DNA of 60,494 nucleotides from Fictibacillus arsenicus (GCF_001999465.1 NZ_MQMF01000006.1:1-60494), one strand, 5' to 3'. Counted from the first letter of the stretch, positions 1-10,671 are shown. The notes: generated from the sequence alone by a model not told the origin. Made by a program: numbers and translations.

Positions 1-18
1 CCTCTCTAATTTAATAAG

Positions 19-135
<117 letters not shown>

Positions 136-141
136 AATGAG

Positions 142-172
142 GAAGATGGATGAAGATCCATCTTCTTTTTTT
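142..172 (+). terminator. Intrinsic terminator of the upstream rRNA operon
   Basis: A perfect 10-bp stem (GAAGATGGAT with ATCCATCTTC, loop GAAG) is followed directly by a run of eight Ts. It starts seven bases after the 5S gene, so it ends the rRNA operon. Confidence 0.93.
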
Positions 173-325
173 GTGTTAAAAAGAAAGAAAAGTGCCTTTT
201 TCAAGATTAAAACAATAAAGATTAGCTGCTGTCTGTAGATTTCAAGCTGGTTGTTCTAAGAATTACTGCATATAGACCTATTTTTGTTATAAATGAAGAG
301 CATGGCGTGACATGGATATGCAAGT

Positions 326-433
326 TTGAGCGAACAGGTATCATTCTGAGCGTAGGTAAGGAATCTTGAGCGTAAAACGACGATTCTGAGCGTAACTTGA
401 AGGTTTTGAGCGAAGAGAGGGTAAACTTGAGCG
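326..433. repeat. Six [T/C]TGAGCG words spaced 20 bp apart
   Basis: The heptamer TTGAGCG or CTGAGCG begins at 326, 346, 366, 386, 406 and 427, a period of 20, 20, 20, 20 and 21 bp. The 13-14 bases between words differ from unit to unit. T and C alternate at the first position for the first five units. No gene model fits: the only open frame across it is on the minus strand, lacks a ribosome binding site and has a sequence made of the repeat. The function is unknown. The helical phasing would suit an array of protein sites, but this is inference. Confidence 0.85.
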
Positions 434-520
434 AACGTGTAACAAATAAAAGAACACGTACCGTAAAAGTATTTTGTCGAATAGTCAATAAATGAAAATT
501 CATAGCATAAACAGCAAGAA

Positions 521-600
521 TTACAGCTTATAAATCCAAACTACAGTCTAGAAATCCAAATTATAGCTTAGAAAATAAAATTACAGCTTGAAAACCACTC
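521..600. repeat. Degenerate 20-bp tandem array with AATCCA / TACAGCTT words
   Basis: Four consecutive 20-base units begin at 521, 541, 561 and 581. Each starts with a version of TTACAGCTTA and the first two continue into AAATCCAAA; similarity fades at both edges. It shares the AATCCA word with the array at 34763-34868. It is not coding, because the period is not a multiple of three and there are stops in all frames. Confidence 0.7.
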
Positions 601-830
601 TCCCCCTAATACTTCAACACAAAAACCCCAGCAATATTATCAATTGCTGTCCCAATCAAAAGTTCCCACTCTCATTTGACATAAACCATCCCAATCCCGA
701 CCCAGATTGATAACCATCCAAAAGCTCACAACCAGCAATCCTATCACCGCTCCTCCAAAACCACCATCGTTTCGACAGAATCATACAGGTTAAAGCACGA
801 CTCCTGAGGCAATAATGGATGCATAGAGAT
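601..830. other. Gene-free gap before ctsR
   Basis: I see no supported gene here. The + strand is rich in A and C. A small inverted repeat, GCAAT-N7-ATTGC, lies at 631-647. Read on the minus strand, about 610-780 gives short hydrophobic stretches in shifting frames that might be a decayed membrane protein, but nothing is intact. Confidence 0.5.
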
Positions 831-860
831 TTGCATTTTCGGAAAAAACCTGGCTATAAT
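831..860 (+). promoter_or_regulatory. Sigma-A type promoter of the ctsR operon
   Basis: TTGCAT (831-836) and TATAAT (855-860) are separated by 18 bp. The predicted start of transcription, near 867, falls on the CtsR operator that follows, the usual arrangement for a repressed clpC operon. Confidence 0.8.
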
Positions 861-868
861 AAGGGTAT

Positions 869-885
869 AGTCAAAGTTAGTCAAA
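869..885 (+). promoter_or_regulatory. CtsR operator (tandem heptad)
   Basis: AGTCAAA-GTT-AGTCAAA matches the known CtsR box, two direct GGTCAAA-like heptads three bases apart. A further GTCA follows at 886. It lies just downstream of the -10 and upstream of ctsR, so CtsR should repress its own operon. Confidence 0.88.
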
Positions 886-904
886 GTCAGAAGGGGGAGG
901 GGAA

Positions 905-1372
905 ATGAGGAATATTTCAGATGTGATTGAAAATTATTTAAAGCAAATTCTCTCAAGCACAAACGATTTGGCGATCGAGATCAAACGGACGGATATTGCT
1001 GAAAGGTTTCAATGCGTACCTTCTCAAATAAATTATGTAATCAACACGAGATTTACGGTTGAAAAAGGATTTGTAGTGGAAAGTAAAAGAGGTGGAGGCG
1101 GTTATATTCGGATCATGAAAGTTCGAACCGAAAGCTCCGCACATCTTATTGATCACTTAACTACCTTGATTGGTGAAAGGATATCACAAGGTAACGCAGA
1201 AAATGTAATTAAGCGACTATTGGAAGAAAACATTGTACGTGAACGGGAAGCAAGGCTTATGTTAAGTGTTATGGACCGTTCCATCTTAAAGCTGAATCTT
1301 CCGGATAGAGATGAATTGCGAGCAGAACTATTAAAAGCTATGATAAAAACTTTAAAATATAGAACCACATAG
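905..1372 (+). CDS. ctsR: Transcriptional repressor of class III heat-shock genes
   Basis: CtsR is a dimeric repressor of clp and ctsR genes; heat or McsB-ClpCP action releases it. The 155-residue product has the family length. It shows the N-terminal winged-helix region (about residues 1-70) with QCVPSQINYVINTRF and the glycine-rich wing ESKRGGGGYIRI that reads the operator. The C-terminal part, with EREARLM and RDELRAELLKAM, is the dimerisation and McsB-interacting domain. A GGGGAGGGG ribosome binding site sits just before the ATG. It is the first gene of ctsR-mcsA-mcsB-clpC. The operator at 869-885 indicates autoregulation. Confidence 0.97.
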   Translation: MRNISDVIENYLKQILSSTNDLAIEIKRTDIAERFQCVPSQINYVINTRFTVEKGFVVESKRGGGGYIRIMKVRTESSAHLIDHLTTLIGERISQGNAENVIKRLLEENIVREREARLMLSVMDRSILKLNLPDRDELRAELLKAMIKTLKYRTT

Positions 1373-1408
1373 CCCTTTTTTTCATTCTATATAAAGGGAG
1401 GGAGCAGA

Positions 1409-1942
1409 ATGAATTGTGAAGAATGCCATGAACGTGAAGCGTCATTGCATTTTACTAAGATCATAAATGGCGAGAAAACAGAATTTCACATTTGTGAACA
1501 TTGTGCTAAAGAAAAAGGAGAATTCCTGCCGGGGTCGAATTCCTTTTCCATTCACCAATTGCTTTCTGGTCTTCTGCATGGTGATGGACATGTTCCGAAC
1601 ACACCATCATCAAACTTTATTCCGCCATCGTTAGCCTGTGAAAAATGCGGAATGAGTTATTATCAGTTTGCTAAAATTGGCCGCTTTGGATGTGATAATT
1701 GCTATAAAGCTTTTGAATCTAAATTAAATCCTATCTTCAAAAGGGTTCATGGCGGCAATACATTGCATGCGGGTAAAATCCCATTACGGGCAGGAAGCAG
1801 TATTCAAGAAAAAAAGCAGCTTCAGCAATTAAAGCAAGCCATGCAGCAGTATATATTAAATGAGGAATTCGAAAAAGCTGCTGAAACAAGAGATGAAATA
1901 AGAGAGATTGAGCACCGCTTGCAGCAGGGGAGGGATACGTAA
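1409..1942 (+). CDS. mcsA: McsB activator, zinc-finger and UVR-motif protein
   Basis: McsA is the adaptor that activates the arginine kinase McsB and works with ClpC. Two zinc-binding modules are visible: C3-X2-C6 with C29-X2-C32, and C77-X2-C80 with C95-X2-C98. Near the C-terminus (about 138-172) is a UVR-type helical motif ([18 protein letters not shown]), a known ClpC-interacting element. At 177 residues it is slightly shorter than the B. subtilis protein. Strong AGGGAGGGAG ribosome binding site. mcsB starts four bases after its stop, which suggests coupling. Confidence 0.95.
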   Translation: MNCEECHEREASLHFTKIINGEKTEFHICEHCAKEKGEFLPGSNSFSIHQLLSGLLHGDGHVPNTPSSNFIPPSLACEKCGMSYYQFAKIGRFGCDNCYKAFESKLNPIFKRVHGGNTLHAGKIPLRAGSSIQEKKQLQQLKQAMQQYILNEEFEKAAETRDEIREIEHRLQQGRDT

Positions 1943-1946
1943 ACTT

Positions 1947-3017
1947 ATGTCTCTAGAGCGATTTATCAGTGATGCGATCAGTCCCTGGATGAAAAGGGAA
2001 GGACCGGAATCGGATATTGTTCTCTCAAGCCGTGTCCGACTTGCAAGAAATCTTCAGCAGTTTGTTTTTCCTATCGCAGCAGACAAAGAATCTGCTCATG
2101 AGGTGATTTCATCTATTTCTTCTTTCATAAATGAAGAAAAGGATGTACCAGATGCAGAAAATTTGGAAATGCTGGTAATGGAAGAGTTAAAACCGATTGA
2201 AAAAAGGGTACTTGTTGAGAAACACCTTATAAGTCCAAATCTTGCTGAACAGGCAAAATACGGGGCAGTGCTTATGAATGAGGATGAGTCAGTCAGCATC
2301 ATGCTAAATGAGGAAGATCATATCCGCATTCAATGCTTGGCACCAGGTTTTCAACTCGAAGAAGTGCTTCATAAAGCAAATGTAATCGATGATTTTATTG
2401 AAAGAAATGCAGATTATGCTTTTGATGAAAAGCGAGGATATTTAACGAGCTGCCCGACTAACGTTGGAACAGGACTCAGAGCCTCAGTCATGATGCATCT
2501 CCCCGCTTTGGTTCTGACAAAAAAGATGAGCCGCATTATTCCGGCGATTAATCAGCTTGGATTAGCCGTAAGAGGAATATATGGGGAAGGAACAGAAGCA
2601 CAAGGGAATATTTTTCAAATTTCAAATCAGATGACACTAGGCAAGTCAGAAGAGGATATAATGGAAGATTTAGCTGGTGTCGTTATGCAGGTTATTCAGC
2701 AAGAACGTGCTGCAAGAAAACAGCTGAAGGATGGTTTGAAACTACAGCTTGAAGATAAGTTATACCGTTCATTGGGAACGTTGGAAAACAGCAGGATTAT
2801 CCAATCGAAAGAAGCTGCCAAATGCTTATCAGATGTAAGGCTTGGCATCGACTTAGAAATTCTGCCTGGTATTTCGAAAACAATCTTAAATGAACTTATG
2901 ATACTTACACAACCAGGTTTTCTTCAACAATATGCAGGTGAAGTTCTAACTCCAGACGAACGTGACATTAGAAGAGCCACTTTAATCAGAGAAAGAATAA
3001 AATTGGAAAACCGATAA
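1947..3017 (+). CDS. mcsB: Protein-arginine kinase
   Basis: McsB phosphorylates arginine residues; phosphoarginine marks proteins for ClpC-ClpP degradation, and McsB also helps inactivate CtsR. The 356-residue product has the phosphagen-kinase fold signatures: [10 protein letters not shown] near the N-terminus, [14 protein letters not shown] with the reactive cysteine, and [19 protein letters not shown] with the catalytic base region. The C-terminal ERDIRRA resembles the phosphoarginine-binding RDxxRA motif. I chose the ATG at 1947 over one at 1908 because GGGGAGGG lies at the right distance and the longer form would run deep into mcsA. Confidence 0.95.
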   Translation: MSLERFISDAISPWMKREGPESDIVLSSRVRLARNLQQFVFPIAADKESAHEVISSISSFINEEKDVPDAENLEMLVMEELKPIEKRVLVEKHLISPNLAEQAKYGAVLMNEDESVSIMLNEEDHIRIQCLAPGFQLEEVLHKANVIDDFIERNADYAFDEKRGYLTSCPTNVGTGLRASVMMHLPALVLTKKMSRIIPAINQLGLAVRGIYGEGTEAQGNIFQISNQMTLGKSEEDIMEDLAGVVMQVIQQERAARKQLKDGLKLQLEDKLYRSLGTLENSRIIQSKEAAKCLSDVRLGIDLEILPGISKTILNELMILTQPGFLQQYAGEVLTPDERDIRRATLIRERIKLENR

Positions 3018-3031
3018 GGAGCGTGAAGGGT

Positions 3032-5452
3032 ATGATGTTTGGCCGTTTTACAGAGCGAGCTCAAAAAGTATTAGCGTTAGCACAAGAAGAAGCAATTCGA
3101 TTAGGTCATAACAATGTGGGAACTGAGCATATTTTGTTAGGATTGATCAGGGAAGGCGAGGGTATTGCGGCGAAAGCTCTCCAAGTACTTGGCCTTGGAC
3201 CTGAAAAGATTCAGAAAGAAGTGGAAACGTTAATCGGCCGTGGACAGGAAGCTGTTCAAACGATTCATTATACACCGCGTGCTAAAAAGGTGATTGAGCT
3301 TTCAATGGACGAAGCTCGTAAATTAGGACATTCGTATGTTGGAACAGAACATATTTTATTAGGATTGATCCGTGAAGGTGAAGGCGTAGCAGCAAGAGTA
3401 TTGAACAACCTTGGTGTAAGCCTGAATAAAGCGCGTCAGCAAGTGCTTCAATTGCTGGGAAGCAACGAATCTTCTTCCAGCCATAGAGGTTCATCTGCCA
3501 GCGCAAATACACCGACCCTAGACAGCTTAGCCCGCGATCTGACAGCTATTGCCCGTGATGGTTCACTTGACCCTGTTATTGGGCGTGCTAAGGAAATACA
3601 GCGTGTTATCGAAGTGTTAAGCCGCCGTACGAAAAACAATCCTGTGCTTATTGGGGAGCCTGGTGTAGGTAAAACGGCGATTGCTGAAGGATTAGCACAG
3701 CAGATCATTAATAACGAGGTGCCCGAAACACTTCGCGATAAGCGAGTTATGACGCTTGATATGGGTACTGTTGTTGCAGGTACAAAATATAGAGGTGAAT
3801 TCGAGGACCGTCTAAAAAAGGTAATGGATGAAATTCGCCAGGCTGGCAATATCATTTTGTTCATTGACGAACTTCACACGTTAATTGGTGCAGGTGGAGC
3901 AGAAGGTGCGATCGATGCATCTAACATTTTAAAACCTGCTCTTGCTCGTGGTGAACTACAATGTATTGGTGCTACAACACTTGATGAATATAGAAAGTAT
4001 ATTGAAAAAGATGCAGCGTTAGAGCGCCGCTTCCAGCCGATCACGGTTAATGAGCCAACGAAGGATGAAAGCATTCAGATTCTTCAAGGTCTTCGTGACC
4101 GTTATGAGGCTCACCACCGTGTAACCATCACGGATGAGGCGATCGAAGCATCTGTTTCATTATCTGACCGCTATATCTCAGACCGTTTCTTGCCGGATAA
4201 AGCGATCGACTTAATTGATGAAGCAGCATCAAAAGTACGTCTTCGTTCTTATACAGCTCCGCCAAATTTAAAAGAACTTGAGCAAAAGCTTGAAGAAGTC
4301 CGCAAAGAAAAGGACGCAGCTGTTCAAAGCCAGGAGTTTGAAAAAGCAGCGTCACTGCGTGATTCAGAACAGCGTCTTCGTGAAGAGCTTGAAAAGACGA
4401 AGGACGTTTGGAAAGAAAAACAAGGAAAAGAAAATACAGAAGTTACCCCTGAAGATATCGCACAAGTTGTATCTTCATGGACGGGAGTGCCGGTTTCTAA
4501 GCTTGCAGAAGAAGAAACAGAACGCCTCTTGAAGATGGAAGAGATTCTTCACGACCGTGTAATCGGCCAGTCTGAGGCAGTAACGGCTATTTCAAAAGCA
4601 ATTCGAAGAGCTCGTGCAGGATTGAAAGATCCTAAGCGTCCGATTGGTTCGTTCATATTCTTAGGACCGACTGGTGTTGGTAAAACAGAGCTTGCTAGAG
4701 CTGTTGCTGAAACACTTTTTGGAGATGAAGATGCAATTATCCGCATCGATATGTCTGAGTACATGGAGAAGCATACAACGTCAAGACTTGTTGGATCACC
4801 TCCTGGCTATGTGGGACATGAAGAGGGCGGACAGTTAACAGAGAAAGTCAGAAGAAAACCTTATTCTGTTATCTTGCTTGACGAGATTGAAAAAGCACAT
4901 CCAGAAGTATTCAACATTCTGCTTCAAGTGCTTGAAGATGGGCGTCTGACAGATTCTAAAGGACGTACAGTCGACTTCCGCAATACAGTTGTGATCATGA
5001 CATCAAACGTTGGTGCGAGCACGTTGAAACGCAACCGTTCACTAGGGTTCGCTGTTCATAATGAAGGACAGAAATACAACGATATGAAGTCTAAAGTAAT
5101 GGATGAATTAAAGCGCGCGTTCCGTCCAGAGTTCTTAAACCGTATCGATGAAATCATCGTCTTCCATTCTCTAGAGAAAGAGCACCTATTAAGAATTGTA
5201 AGTCTCATGGCAGATTCCTTGAAGAAGCGTCTGAGTGATCAAGGCATTGAGATCGAACTTTCACAGGCTGCACTAGAGAAGATTACAGAAGAAGGCTATG
5301 ACCCTGATTATGGAGCTCGTCCGCTCAGAAGAGCACTTCAGCGCAAGATCGAGGATCGATTGTCTGAAGAACTGCTAAAAGGAAATATCAACAAAGGGCA
5401 AACGGTTAAAATTGACGTAGAAGAGAACGACTTTGTTGTTGAAACGGTGTAA
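3032..5452 (+). CDS. clpC: ATP-dependent Clp protease ATP-binding subunit / MecA- and McsB-dependent unfoldase
   Basis: ClpC is a hexameric HSP100 unfoldase that feeds substrates to ClpP. The 806-residue protein has two N-terminal Clp repeats ([15 protein letters not shown] appears twice, near 30 and 105) and AAA+ module 1 with Walker A at 208-215 (GEPGVGKT). A UVR-like coiled middle domain ([13 protein letters not shown]) follows, then AAA+ module 2 with Walker A at 545-552 (GPTGVGKT). The C-terminal part carries the loop used to dock ClpP. The ATG at 3032 starts [13 protein letters not shown], the family N-terminus, and sits 10 bases after AAGGAG; a GTG at 3023 is too close to it. Last gene of the CtsR operon. 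Confidence 0.97.
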   Translation: MMFGRFTERAQKVLALAQEEAIRLGHNNVGTEHILLGLIREGEGIAAKALQVLGLGPEKIQKEVETLIGRGQEAVQTIHYTPRAKKVIELSMDEARKLGHSYVGTEHILLGLIREGEGVAARVLNNLGVSLNKARQQVLQLLGSNESSSSHRGSSASANTPTLDSLARDLTAIARDGSLDPVIGRAKEIQRVIEVLSRRTKNNPVLIGEPGVGKTAIAEGLAQQIINNEVPETLRDKRVMTLDMGTVVAGTKYRGEFEDRLKKVMDEIRQAGNIILFIDELHTLIGAGGAEGAIDASNILKPALARGELQCIGATTLDEYRKYIEKDAALERRFQPITVNEPTKDESIQILQGLRDRYEAHHRVTITDEAIEASVSLSDRYISDRFLPDKAIDLIDEAASKVRLRSYTAPPNLKELEQKLEEVRKEKDAAVQSQEFEKAASLRDSEQRLREELEKTKDVWKEKQGKENTEVTPEDIAQVVSSWTGVPVSKLAEEETERLLKMEEILHDRVIGQSEAVTAISKAIRRARAGLKDPKRPIGSFIFLGPTGVGKTELARAVAETLFGDEDAIIRIDMSEYMEKHTTSRLVGSPPGYVGHEEGGQLTEKVRRKPYSVILLDEIEKAHPEVFNILLQVLEDGRLTDSKGRTVDFRNTVVIMTSNVGASTLKRNRSLGFAVHNEGQKYNDMKSKVMDELKRAFRPEFLNRIDEIIVFHSLEKEHLLRIVSLMADSLKKRLSDQGIEIELSQAALEKITEEGYDPDYGARPLRRALQRKIEDRLSEELLKGNINKGQTVKIDVEENDFVVETV

Positions 5453-5515
5453 CTAAATGAATGAACAGACCGGTATTGGCCGGTGAAACAGAATAAATGA
5501 GAATATCCTGCAAAA

Positions 5516-5550
5516 AAACCCGGAAGGCAGTCATGTCCTCCGGGTTTTTG
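5516..5550 (+). terminator. Terminator of the ctsR-clpC operon
   Basis: AAACCCGGA (5516-5524) pairs perfectly with TCCGGGTTT (5539-5547), followed by a short T run. The A run before the stem could make it work in both directions. The rest of the gap to radA, 5551-5736, is AT-rich and I see no firm promoter in it. Confidence 0.85.
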
Positions 5551-5736
5551 TCGAAATAATTCTTAAGTTTCGCCCTTTTTTGCAAAGCGTAAATGGAAAG
5601 AGTTGTGAGGTTTTATGTTATGATATTATTGAATAAATTTTTTTATTTATAGCATTTAACTGTTTAATATATAAAAGCTTCGAATTGAATAAATATCATG
5701 TTTTAAGGTGTGAAGTTTGGAAGAGGAGTTTTTTTG

Positions 5737-7110
5737 ATGGCCAAAATAAAATCAATCTTTATGTGCCAGGATTGCGGTTATGAGTCTCCAAAATGGATGG
5801 GGAAATGTCCAGGATGCCAGGCGTGGAATACGATGGTGGAAGAAACGATACGTCCTGAAAAGAACGTAAGAGGACTTAGTTCCGGAGACTCAAATCTAAA
5901 GCAAAAACCACAGTCGATCGTGGAAGTGAAAAGTGAGCAGGAACCTCGTATTCCTACAAATTATCAAGAGTTTAACCGTGTTTTGGGCGGAGGAATTGTT
6001 CCAGGCTCTTTAGTTTTAGTTGGCGGTGATCCGGGAATCGGAAAATCAACGCTTCTCCTTCAGACATCAGCACAACTTGCTCAAAAAGGAGAACGTGTTC
6101 TCTACATATCTGGTGAAGAATCTGTTAAACAAACAAAGTTAAGAGCGGACAGACTCGAAATCGCGGCAAAGGATTTGTTTGTATTAGCAGAAACGGATTT
6201 GGAACTGATAGAGCAGGCAATGGCTGACGTTATGCCATCGGTAATGATCATTGATTCCATTCAAACCGTTTATCGGTCTGAAGTAACTTCAGCACCAGGA
6301 AGTGTTTCGCAAGTAAGAGAATGTACATCGCATTTAATGAGAATGGCGAAAACAAAAGGAATTGCAATATTTATCGTTGGACATGTTACAAAAGAAGGTG
6401 CAATTGCGGGACCTCGCCTTTTGGAGCACATGGTAGATGCAGTATTATATTTTGAAGGTGAAAGACATCATACTTTTCGTATTTTAAGAGCAGTTAAGAA
6501 CCGTTTTGGATCAACGAACGAGATTGGTGTTTTTGAGATGAAGGAAGAAGGATTAGAAGAAGTACTGAATCCTTCTGAAATTTTCTTAGAAGAACGTTCA
6601 AAAGGAGCTGCTGGCTCTACAGTGGTAGCTTCACTTGAAGGAACGCGGCCGATGCTTGTTGAGCTTCAGGCACTTATTTCACCGACCAGTTTTGGAAACC
6701 CTAGAAGGATGGCCACCGGAATCGATCATAATCGTGTATCGCTATTGATGGCTGTTTTAGAGAAAAGAGTCGGATTGCTGCTTCAAAATCAAGATGCTTA
6801 TTTAAATGTGGCAGGCGGAGTAAGACTTGATGAACCTGCGATTGATCTTGCTGTTGCGATCAGCATCGCATCAAGCTTCAGAGATGCACCGACAAAACCA
6901 ACGGATGTAATGATCGGAGAAATCGGATTGACGGGGGAAGTACGAAGGGTTTCCCGCATTGAACAACGAGTACATGAAGCAGCAAAGCTAGGATTTACGC
7001 GTGCTATTATACCTGATAAAAATATCGGCGGCTGGACGGTTCCAAAGGGAATAAAAGTCGTTGGTGTATCTACTGTTTATGAGGCATTACAAGCAGCGTT
7101 AGGAGGGTAA
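5737..7110 (+). CDS. radA: DNA repair / branch-migration ATPase RadA (Sms)
   Basis: RadA is a RecA-related helicase-like ATPase that processes recombination intermediates. The 457-residue product has the N-terminal zinc finger C10-X2-C13-X10-C24-X2-C27. The RecA core has Walker [11 protein letters not shown] at 96-105, and the family-specific KNRFG motif is at 254-258. A C-terminal Lon-like domain follows ([21 protein letters not shown]). The ATG at 5737 gives the standard MAK start and follows GAGGAG; an upstream ATG-less extension at 5710 lacks a binding site. disA follows eight bases later, a pairing conserved in Bacillota. Confidence 0.96.
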   Translation: MAKIKSIFMCQDCGYESPKWMGKCPGCQAWNTMVEETIRPEKNVRGLSSGDSNLKQKPQSIVEVKSEQEPRIPTNYQEFNRVLGGGIVPGSLVLVGGDPGIGKSTLLLQTSAQLAQKGERVLYISGEESVKQTKLRADRLEIAAKDLFVLAETDLELIEQAMADVMPSVMIIDSIQTVYRSEVTSAPGSVSQVRECTSHLMRMAKTKGIAIFIVGHVTKEGAIAGPRLLEHMVDAVLYFEGERHHTFRILRAVKNRFGSTNEIGVFEMKEEGLEEVLNPSEIFLEERSKGAAGSTVVASLEGTRPMLVELQALISPTSFGNPRRMATGIDHNRVSLLMAVLEKRVGLLLQNQDAYLNVAGGVRLDEPAIDLAVAISIASSFRDAPTKPTDVMIGEIGLTGEVRRVSRIEQRVHEAAKLGFTRAIIPDKNIGGWTVPKGIKVVGVSTVYEALQAALGG

Positions 7111-7118
7111 AGCATATT

Positions 7119-8192
7119 ATGGATCATGCGATTAAAGAAGCGATCATTAGTCAGATGCTGCAGCTTGTTGCCCCCGGAACACCGCTTCGGGAAGGCATTG
7201 ATAACGTATTGCGCGCAAATACAGGCGGACTGATTGTTGTTGGCTATAATGATAAAATTAAAGAGATTGTTGATGGCGGTTTCTCGATAAACTGCAAGTA
7301 TTCACCTGCATCTCTATATGAGCTTGCAAAGATGGACGGAGCCATCATTTTAAACGAAGATGCAGCAAAGATATTGTTTGCGAACACGCAGCTTATACCC
7401 GATACTGTTATTCCGTCAACGGAAACGGGAATCAGGCATAGAACGGCAGAGCGTGTTGCGCGTCAGACAGGCAACCTTGTAATCTCTATTTCACAGCGCC
7501 GTAACGTTATTACGCTTTATCAAGGAATGATTCGTTATTCCTTAAAAGAAATCGGTGTAATATTAACGAAAGCGAACCAGGCGATACAGACGCTTGAAAA
7601 ATATAAAGTTGTGTTTGATCAGAGTGTGACCAATCTGGGTGCACTTGAATTTGAAGAACTTGTGACTTTCCAGGAAGTTACACAAGTTATTCACAGAATT
7701 GAAATGGTTTTACGCATAAAAAATGAGATAATTAAATATGTTAATGAACTTGGAGTTGAAGGCAGGCTGATCAGAATTCAGATGGAAGAGCTCGTCTCAA
7801 ACATCGAAGAAGAAGCTTTGCTTTTAATTAAAGATTATATGAAGGATGATGAAAGCGATCCTTATGCGATCCTTCGCCAGCTCAATAAGCTTTCAAGCGA
7901 AGAATTATTTGATGAGTCCGTTATTATGAAACTTTTAGGCTTCTCAGCCGGTATGAATATGCAGGATGAAACGATTCATCCACGCGGATACCGTATTCTT
8001 GCGAAGATACCAAGACTGCCATCTGTTATTATCGAAAACTTAACAGATGCATTCGAAAATCTCCCGCAAATATTACGTGCTTCAATTGATGAGTTGGACG
8101 AGGTTGAAGGAATTGGTGAAATTCGAGCAAGAAAAGTAAAAGAAGGATTAAAACGAATTCAGGAACAGCTTTTCGTAGATCGTCATATTTAG
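7119..8192 (+). CDS. disA: DNA-integrity-scanning diadenylate cyclase
   Basis: DisA makes c-di-AMP from two ATP and stops synthesis at branched DNA, linking DNA damage to the sporulation decision. The 357-residue protein has the N-terminal DAC domain with catalytic D73-G74-A75 and R106-H107-R108. A long helical spine follows, then a C-terminal helix-hairpin-helix DNA-binding domain ([22 protein letters not shown]). The ribosome binding site AGGAGGG lies inside the end of radA, so the two are co-expressed. The yacL start is 73 bases beyond its stop. Confidence 0.97.
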   Translation: MDHAIKEAIISQMLQLVAPGTPLREGIDNVLRANTGGLIVVGYNDKIKEIVDGGFSINCKYSPASLYELAKMDGAIILNEDAAKILFANTQLIPDTVIPSTETGIRHRTAERVARQTGNLVISISQRRNVITLYQGMIRYSLKEIGVILTKANQAIQTLEKYKVVFDQSVTNLGALEFEELVTFQEVTQVIHRIEMVLRIKNEIIKYVNELGVEGRLIRIQMEELVSNIEEEALLLIKDYMKDDESDPYAILRQLNKLSSEELFDESVIMKLLGFSAGMNMQDETIHPRGYRILAKIPRLPSVIIENLTDAFENLPQILRASIDELDEVEGIGEIRARKVKEGLKRIQEQLFVDRHI

Positions 8193-8265
8193 TTTTTAAA
8201 AATACGATTTTCTACGTTTCAAAACTATTATTTTGTAAATAATGATTAGGGGAGGTGAATCAGGC

Positions 8266-9357
8266 ATGCTAAAAAGAATTGTTCAGTTGTTTTTTATAGT
8301 GATAGGGGGCATGCTGGGCTATCTGTATATTCCAGATTTAATTCGTGTTCTTAACTTCGGTGATCTGCCGACTCAAGTAACATCCCCATATGTCGGGGCA
8401 GTAATTGGTGCACTTATACTATTTTTATCTACATTTTGGCTGTCAGATTACGTAGTAGGATTGATTCGCTGGGCAGAGGAAACGGTTGTAAAAGCCCCTG
8501 CAACTGATCTTTTATCGGGTACGATGGGACTTATCATTGGGCTTATTGTTGCATTCTTAATCCAGTCGCCGCTCAGCAGCATGGACATCGTTGTTGTAAG
8601 TTCAATTATGCCGATTGCTATCACATTTTTACTTGGATACCTTGGTTTCCAGGTAGGATTCAAAAAGAGAGATGAATTGATTCAGCTCTTCTCGCTGAAC
8701 CGTCAGGGCAAAGAGAAGAAGAAGGAAGCAGAACCTGAAAAGACTAGAGGGAAATATAAGATTCTCGATACAAGTGTAATTATTGATGGCCGTGTTGCAG
8801 ATATCTGTCAAACTGGTTTTCTGGAAGGTCCGCTGATCATTCCTAGATTCGTTTTAGAGGAATTGCAGTATATTGCAGATTCGTCAGATGTTTTGAAACG
8901 TAACAGAGGCCGCCGCGGATTGGATATCTTAAACCGTATCCAAAAAGAATTGTCTATGAAAGTGGAGATATATGAAGGTGACTTTGAAGAAGTTACCGAA
9001 GTAGACAGCAAACTAGTAAAGCTTGCACAGCTTTTAACAGGCGTAGTCGTTACGAATGATTTTAATCTTAATAAAGTATGTGAGCTGCAGAATGTTGCTG
9101 TTCTTAATATTAATGATCTTGCTAACGCGGTAAAACCTGTCGTTCTTCCGGGTGAAGAACTGGTTGTTCAAGTGATCAAAGATGGAAAAGAACAAAATCA
9201 AGGTGTCGGTTATCTTGATGACGGAACGATGATTGTTGTTGAGGATGGACGAGACTATATCGGAAAAACGATCGATGTAGTTGTTACCTCTGTACTTCAA
9301 ACGTCAGCGGGACGAATGATTTTTGCTAAAAAAAAGCTGCTAGAAAAAGCATTGTAA
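8266..9357 (+). CDS. yacL: Membrane-anchored PIN-TRAM domain protein (YacL)
   Basis: The N-terminal 110 residues form about four membrane helices, followed by a charged linker ([11 protein letters not shown]). A PIN nuclease-like domain comes next ([47 protein letters not shown] carry the acidic metal-site residues). A C-terminal TRAM RNA-binding domain ends the protein ([29 protein letters not shown]). The 363-residue length matches B. subtilis YacL. The family is probably a nucleic-acid-binding or RNA-cleaving protein at the membrane, but its substrate is not established to my knowledge. The start at 8266 has GGGGAGGTGA eight bases upstream. Confidence 0.93.
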   Translation: MLKRIVQLFFIVIGGMLGYLYIPDLIRVLNFGDLPTQVTSPYVGAVIGALILFLSTFWLSDYVVGLIRWAEETVVKAPATDLLSGTMGLIIGLIVAFLIQSPLSSMDIVVVSSIMPIAITFLLGYLGFQVGFKKRDELIQLFSLNRQGKEKKKEAEPEKTRGKYKILDTSVIIDGRVADICQTGFLEGPLIIPRFVLEELQYIADSSDVLKRNRGRRGLDILNRIQKELSMKVEIYEGDFEEVTEVDSKLVKLAQLLTGVVVTNDFNLNKVCELQNVAVLNINDLANAVKPVVLPGEELVVQVIKDGKEQNQGVGYLDDGTMIVVEDGRDYIGKTIDVVVTSVLQTSAGRMIFAKKKLLEKAL

Positions 9358-9376
9358 TGAACGGTGGGGAAAGCAC

Positions 9377-10072
9377 GTGAATTATTGGACAGTAATTCCT
9401 GCGGCCGGACAAGGCAAAAGAATGAACGCTGGTATTTCAAAGCAATGGATCGAGCTCTTAGGAGAGCCGGTTCTAAAGCACACACTGGATGTTTTTGAGA
9501 AAGACCCGGTTTGTTCGGGTATCGTTCTTGTCGGCAGCGAGCGGGAATTAAAACAGATGCAAGATTTTGTACAAACATTCCAATATACAAAAGTGCACCA
9601 AATCGTTCCAGGCGGAAGTGAACGGCAGCAAAGTGTATATGAGGGTCTAAAAAAAGTTCCGGAAGATGCAGAGCTTGTCCTTATACATGATGCTGCACGA
9701 CCTTTTATTACGCATCACCATATTAGCCAGCTCGTTGAAAATGCGGCTGAAACAGGTTCTGCTGTTTTAGCTGTACCTGTAAAGGATACGGTGAAGCGGG
9801 CTATGCAAAATCAGGTGGTAGAAACGATCGACCGTTCCAGCTTGTGGGCTGTTCAAACCCCGCAAGCTTTTCGTCTTTCTATTGTAAAAGAGGCGCATGA
9901 AAAAGCTGCCGCCGATTATTATCTTGGAACGGACGATGCAAGTCTGGTGGAACGAATTGGACATACAGTTGCTATTGTAATGGGAGACTATCATAATATA
10001 AAATTAACTACGTCTGATGACTTGTTGTTTGGACAAGCCATTTTATTGGATAGACAGGGGGAAAAAGCATGA
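9377..10072 (+). CDS. ispD: 2-C-methyl-D-erythritol 4-phosphate cytidylyltransferase
   Basis: Third step of the MEP isoprenoid pathway: CTP plus MEP gives CDP-ME. The 231-residue protein opens with the nucleotidyltransferase loop PAAGQGKRM (8-16) and has [10 protein letters not shown] and [10 protein letters not shown], standard IspD landmarks, then TDDASLVE. The start codon is GTG. Its stop overlaps the ispF start (ATGATG/TGA), which suggests translational coupling of the two pathway steps. Confidence 0.96.
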   Translation: MNYWTVIPAAGQGKRMNAGISKQWIELLGEPVLKHTLDVFEKDPVCSGIVLVGSERELKQMQDFVQTFQYTKVHQIVPGGSERQQSVYEGLKKVPEDAELVLIHDAARPFITHHHISQLVENAAETGSAVLAVPVKDTVKRAMQNQVVETIDRSSLWAVQTPQAFRLSIVKEAHEKAAADYYLGTDDASLVERIGHTVAIVMGDYHNIKLTTSDDLLFGQAILLDRQGEKA

Positions 10073-10551
10073 TGCGCATCGGTCAGGGTTTTGATGTTCA
10101 TGCATTTTGTGAAGAACGGCCATTAATTATTGGCGGAGTTACGATACCTTATGAAAAAGGACTTTTAGGACATTCTGATGCAGATGTTCTTTTGCATGCG
10201 ATAACAGACGCATTGCTTGGTGCTGCAGGTGAAGGGGATATTGGCAAGCACTTCCCTGACACGGATCCTGCCTATAAGGGTGCAGATTCAAAGCGTTTAT
10301 TATTAGAATCTTGGAAGCTTGTAGAGAAAAAAGGGTACCGTTTAGGAAATATAGATTGCACGATTATCGCTCAAAAACCTAAGATGCTTCCCTACATTGA
10401 AGTGATGCGCGGAGTGATCGCCGGTATTTTTGGTATTGAAGTAGAGAGAATCAACGTGAAAGCAACGACCACTGAAAAGCTAGGATTTCCTGGACGCGAA
10501 GAGGGTATCGCAGCTCAAGCGGTTGTGTTGATAGAGAAGGTTCTTCCTTAA
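10069..10551 (+). CDS. ispF: 2-C-methyl-D-erythritol 2,4-cyclodiphosphate synthase
   Basis: IspF converts CDP-ME 2-phosphate to the cyclic diphosphate with release of CMP. The metal-site residues are visible as D9-V10-H11 (IGQGFDVH) and the later [33 protein letters not shown] and [22 protein letters not shown] are family signatures. 160 residues is normal. The first or the second of two tandem ATGs (10069 or 10072) may be used; GGGGGAAAAAGC precedes them. Confidence 0.96.
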   Translation: MMRIGQGFDVHAFCEERPLIIGGVTIPYEKGLLGHSDADVLLHAITDALLGAAGEGDIGKHFPDTDPAYKGADSKRLLLESWKLVEKKGYRLGNIDCTIIAQKPKMLPYIEVMRGVIAGIFGIEVERINVKATTTEKLGFPGREEGIAAQAVVLIEKVLP

Positions 10552-10600
10552 AAAGATTGGTGCCTTGGAGGCATTACGTTCATTATCTTCTCTGCTAAAG

Positions 10601-10671
10601 TTGGTTGGAGTGGAAGATGCGAGACTCCTGCCCCGCGGAAAGCGAGCAGCCTGGAACGGAAATCAACCACT
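10601..10671 (+). repeat. Dispersed GC-rich repeat, copy A (internally deleted)
   Basis: Contains both ends of the family (TTGGAGTGGAAGATGCGAGA and CGGAACGGAAATCAACC-like end) but jumps from GACTCCTG straight to CCCCGCGGAAAGCGAG, so the central stem seen in the copy at 17330 is missing. It lies between ispF and gltX. Transcribed direction of the family is unknown; + is used here for the orientation ending in GGAAATCAACC. Confidence 0.85.

Noticed and set aside
326-433. CRISPR array
   Set aside because: The repeat word is only 7 bases with 13-base gaps, no cas genes are near, and CRISPR repeats are 23 bases or longer.
222-503. 93-residue minus-strand open frame
   Set aside because: It covers the TGAGCG array, has no ribosome binding site, and its sequence is a by-product of the repeat.
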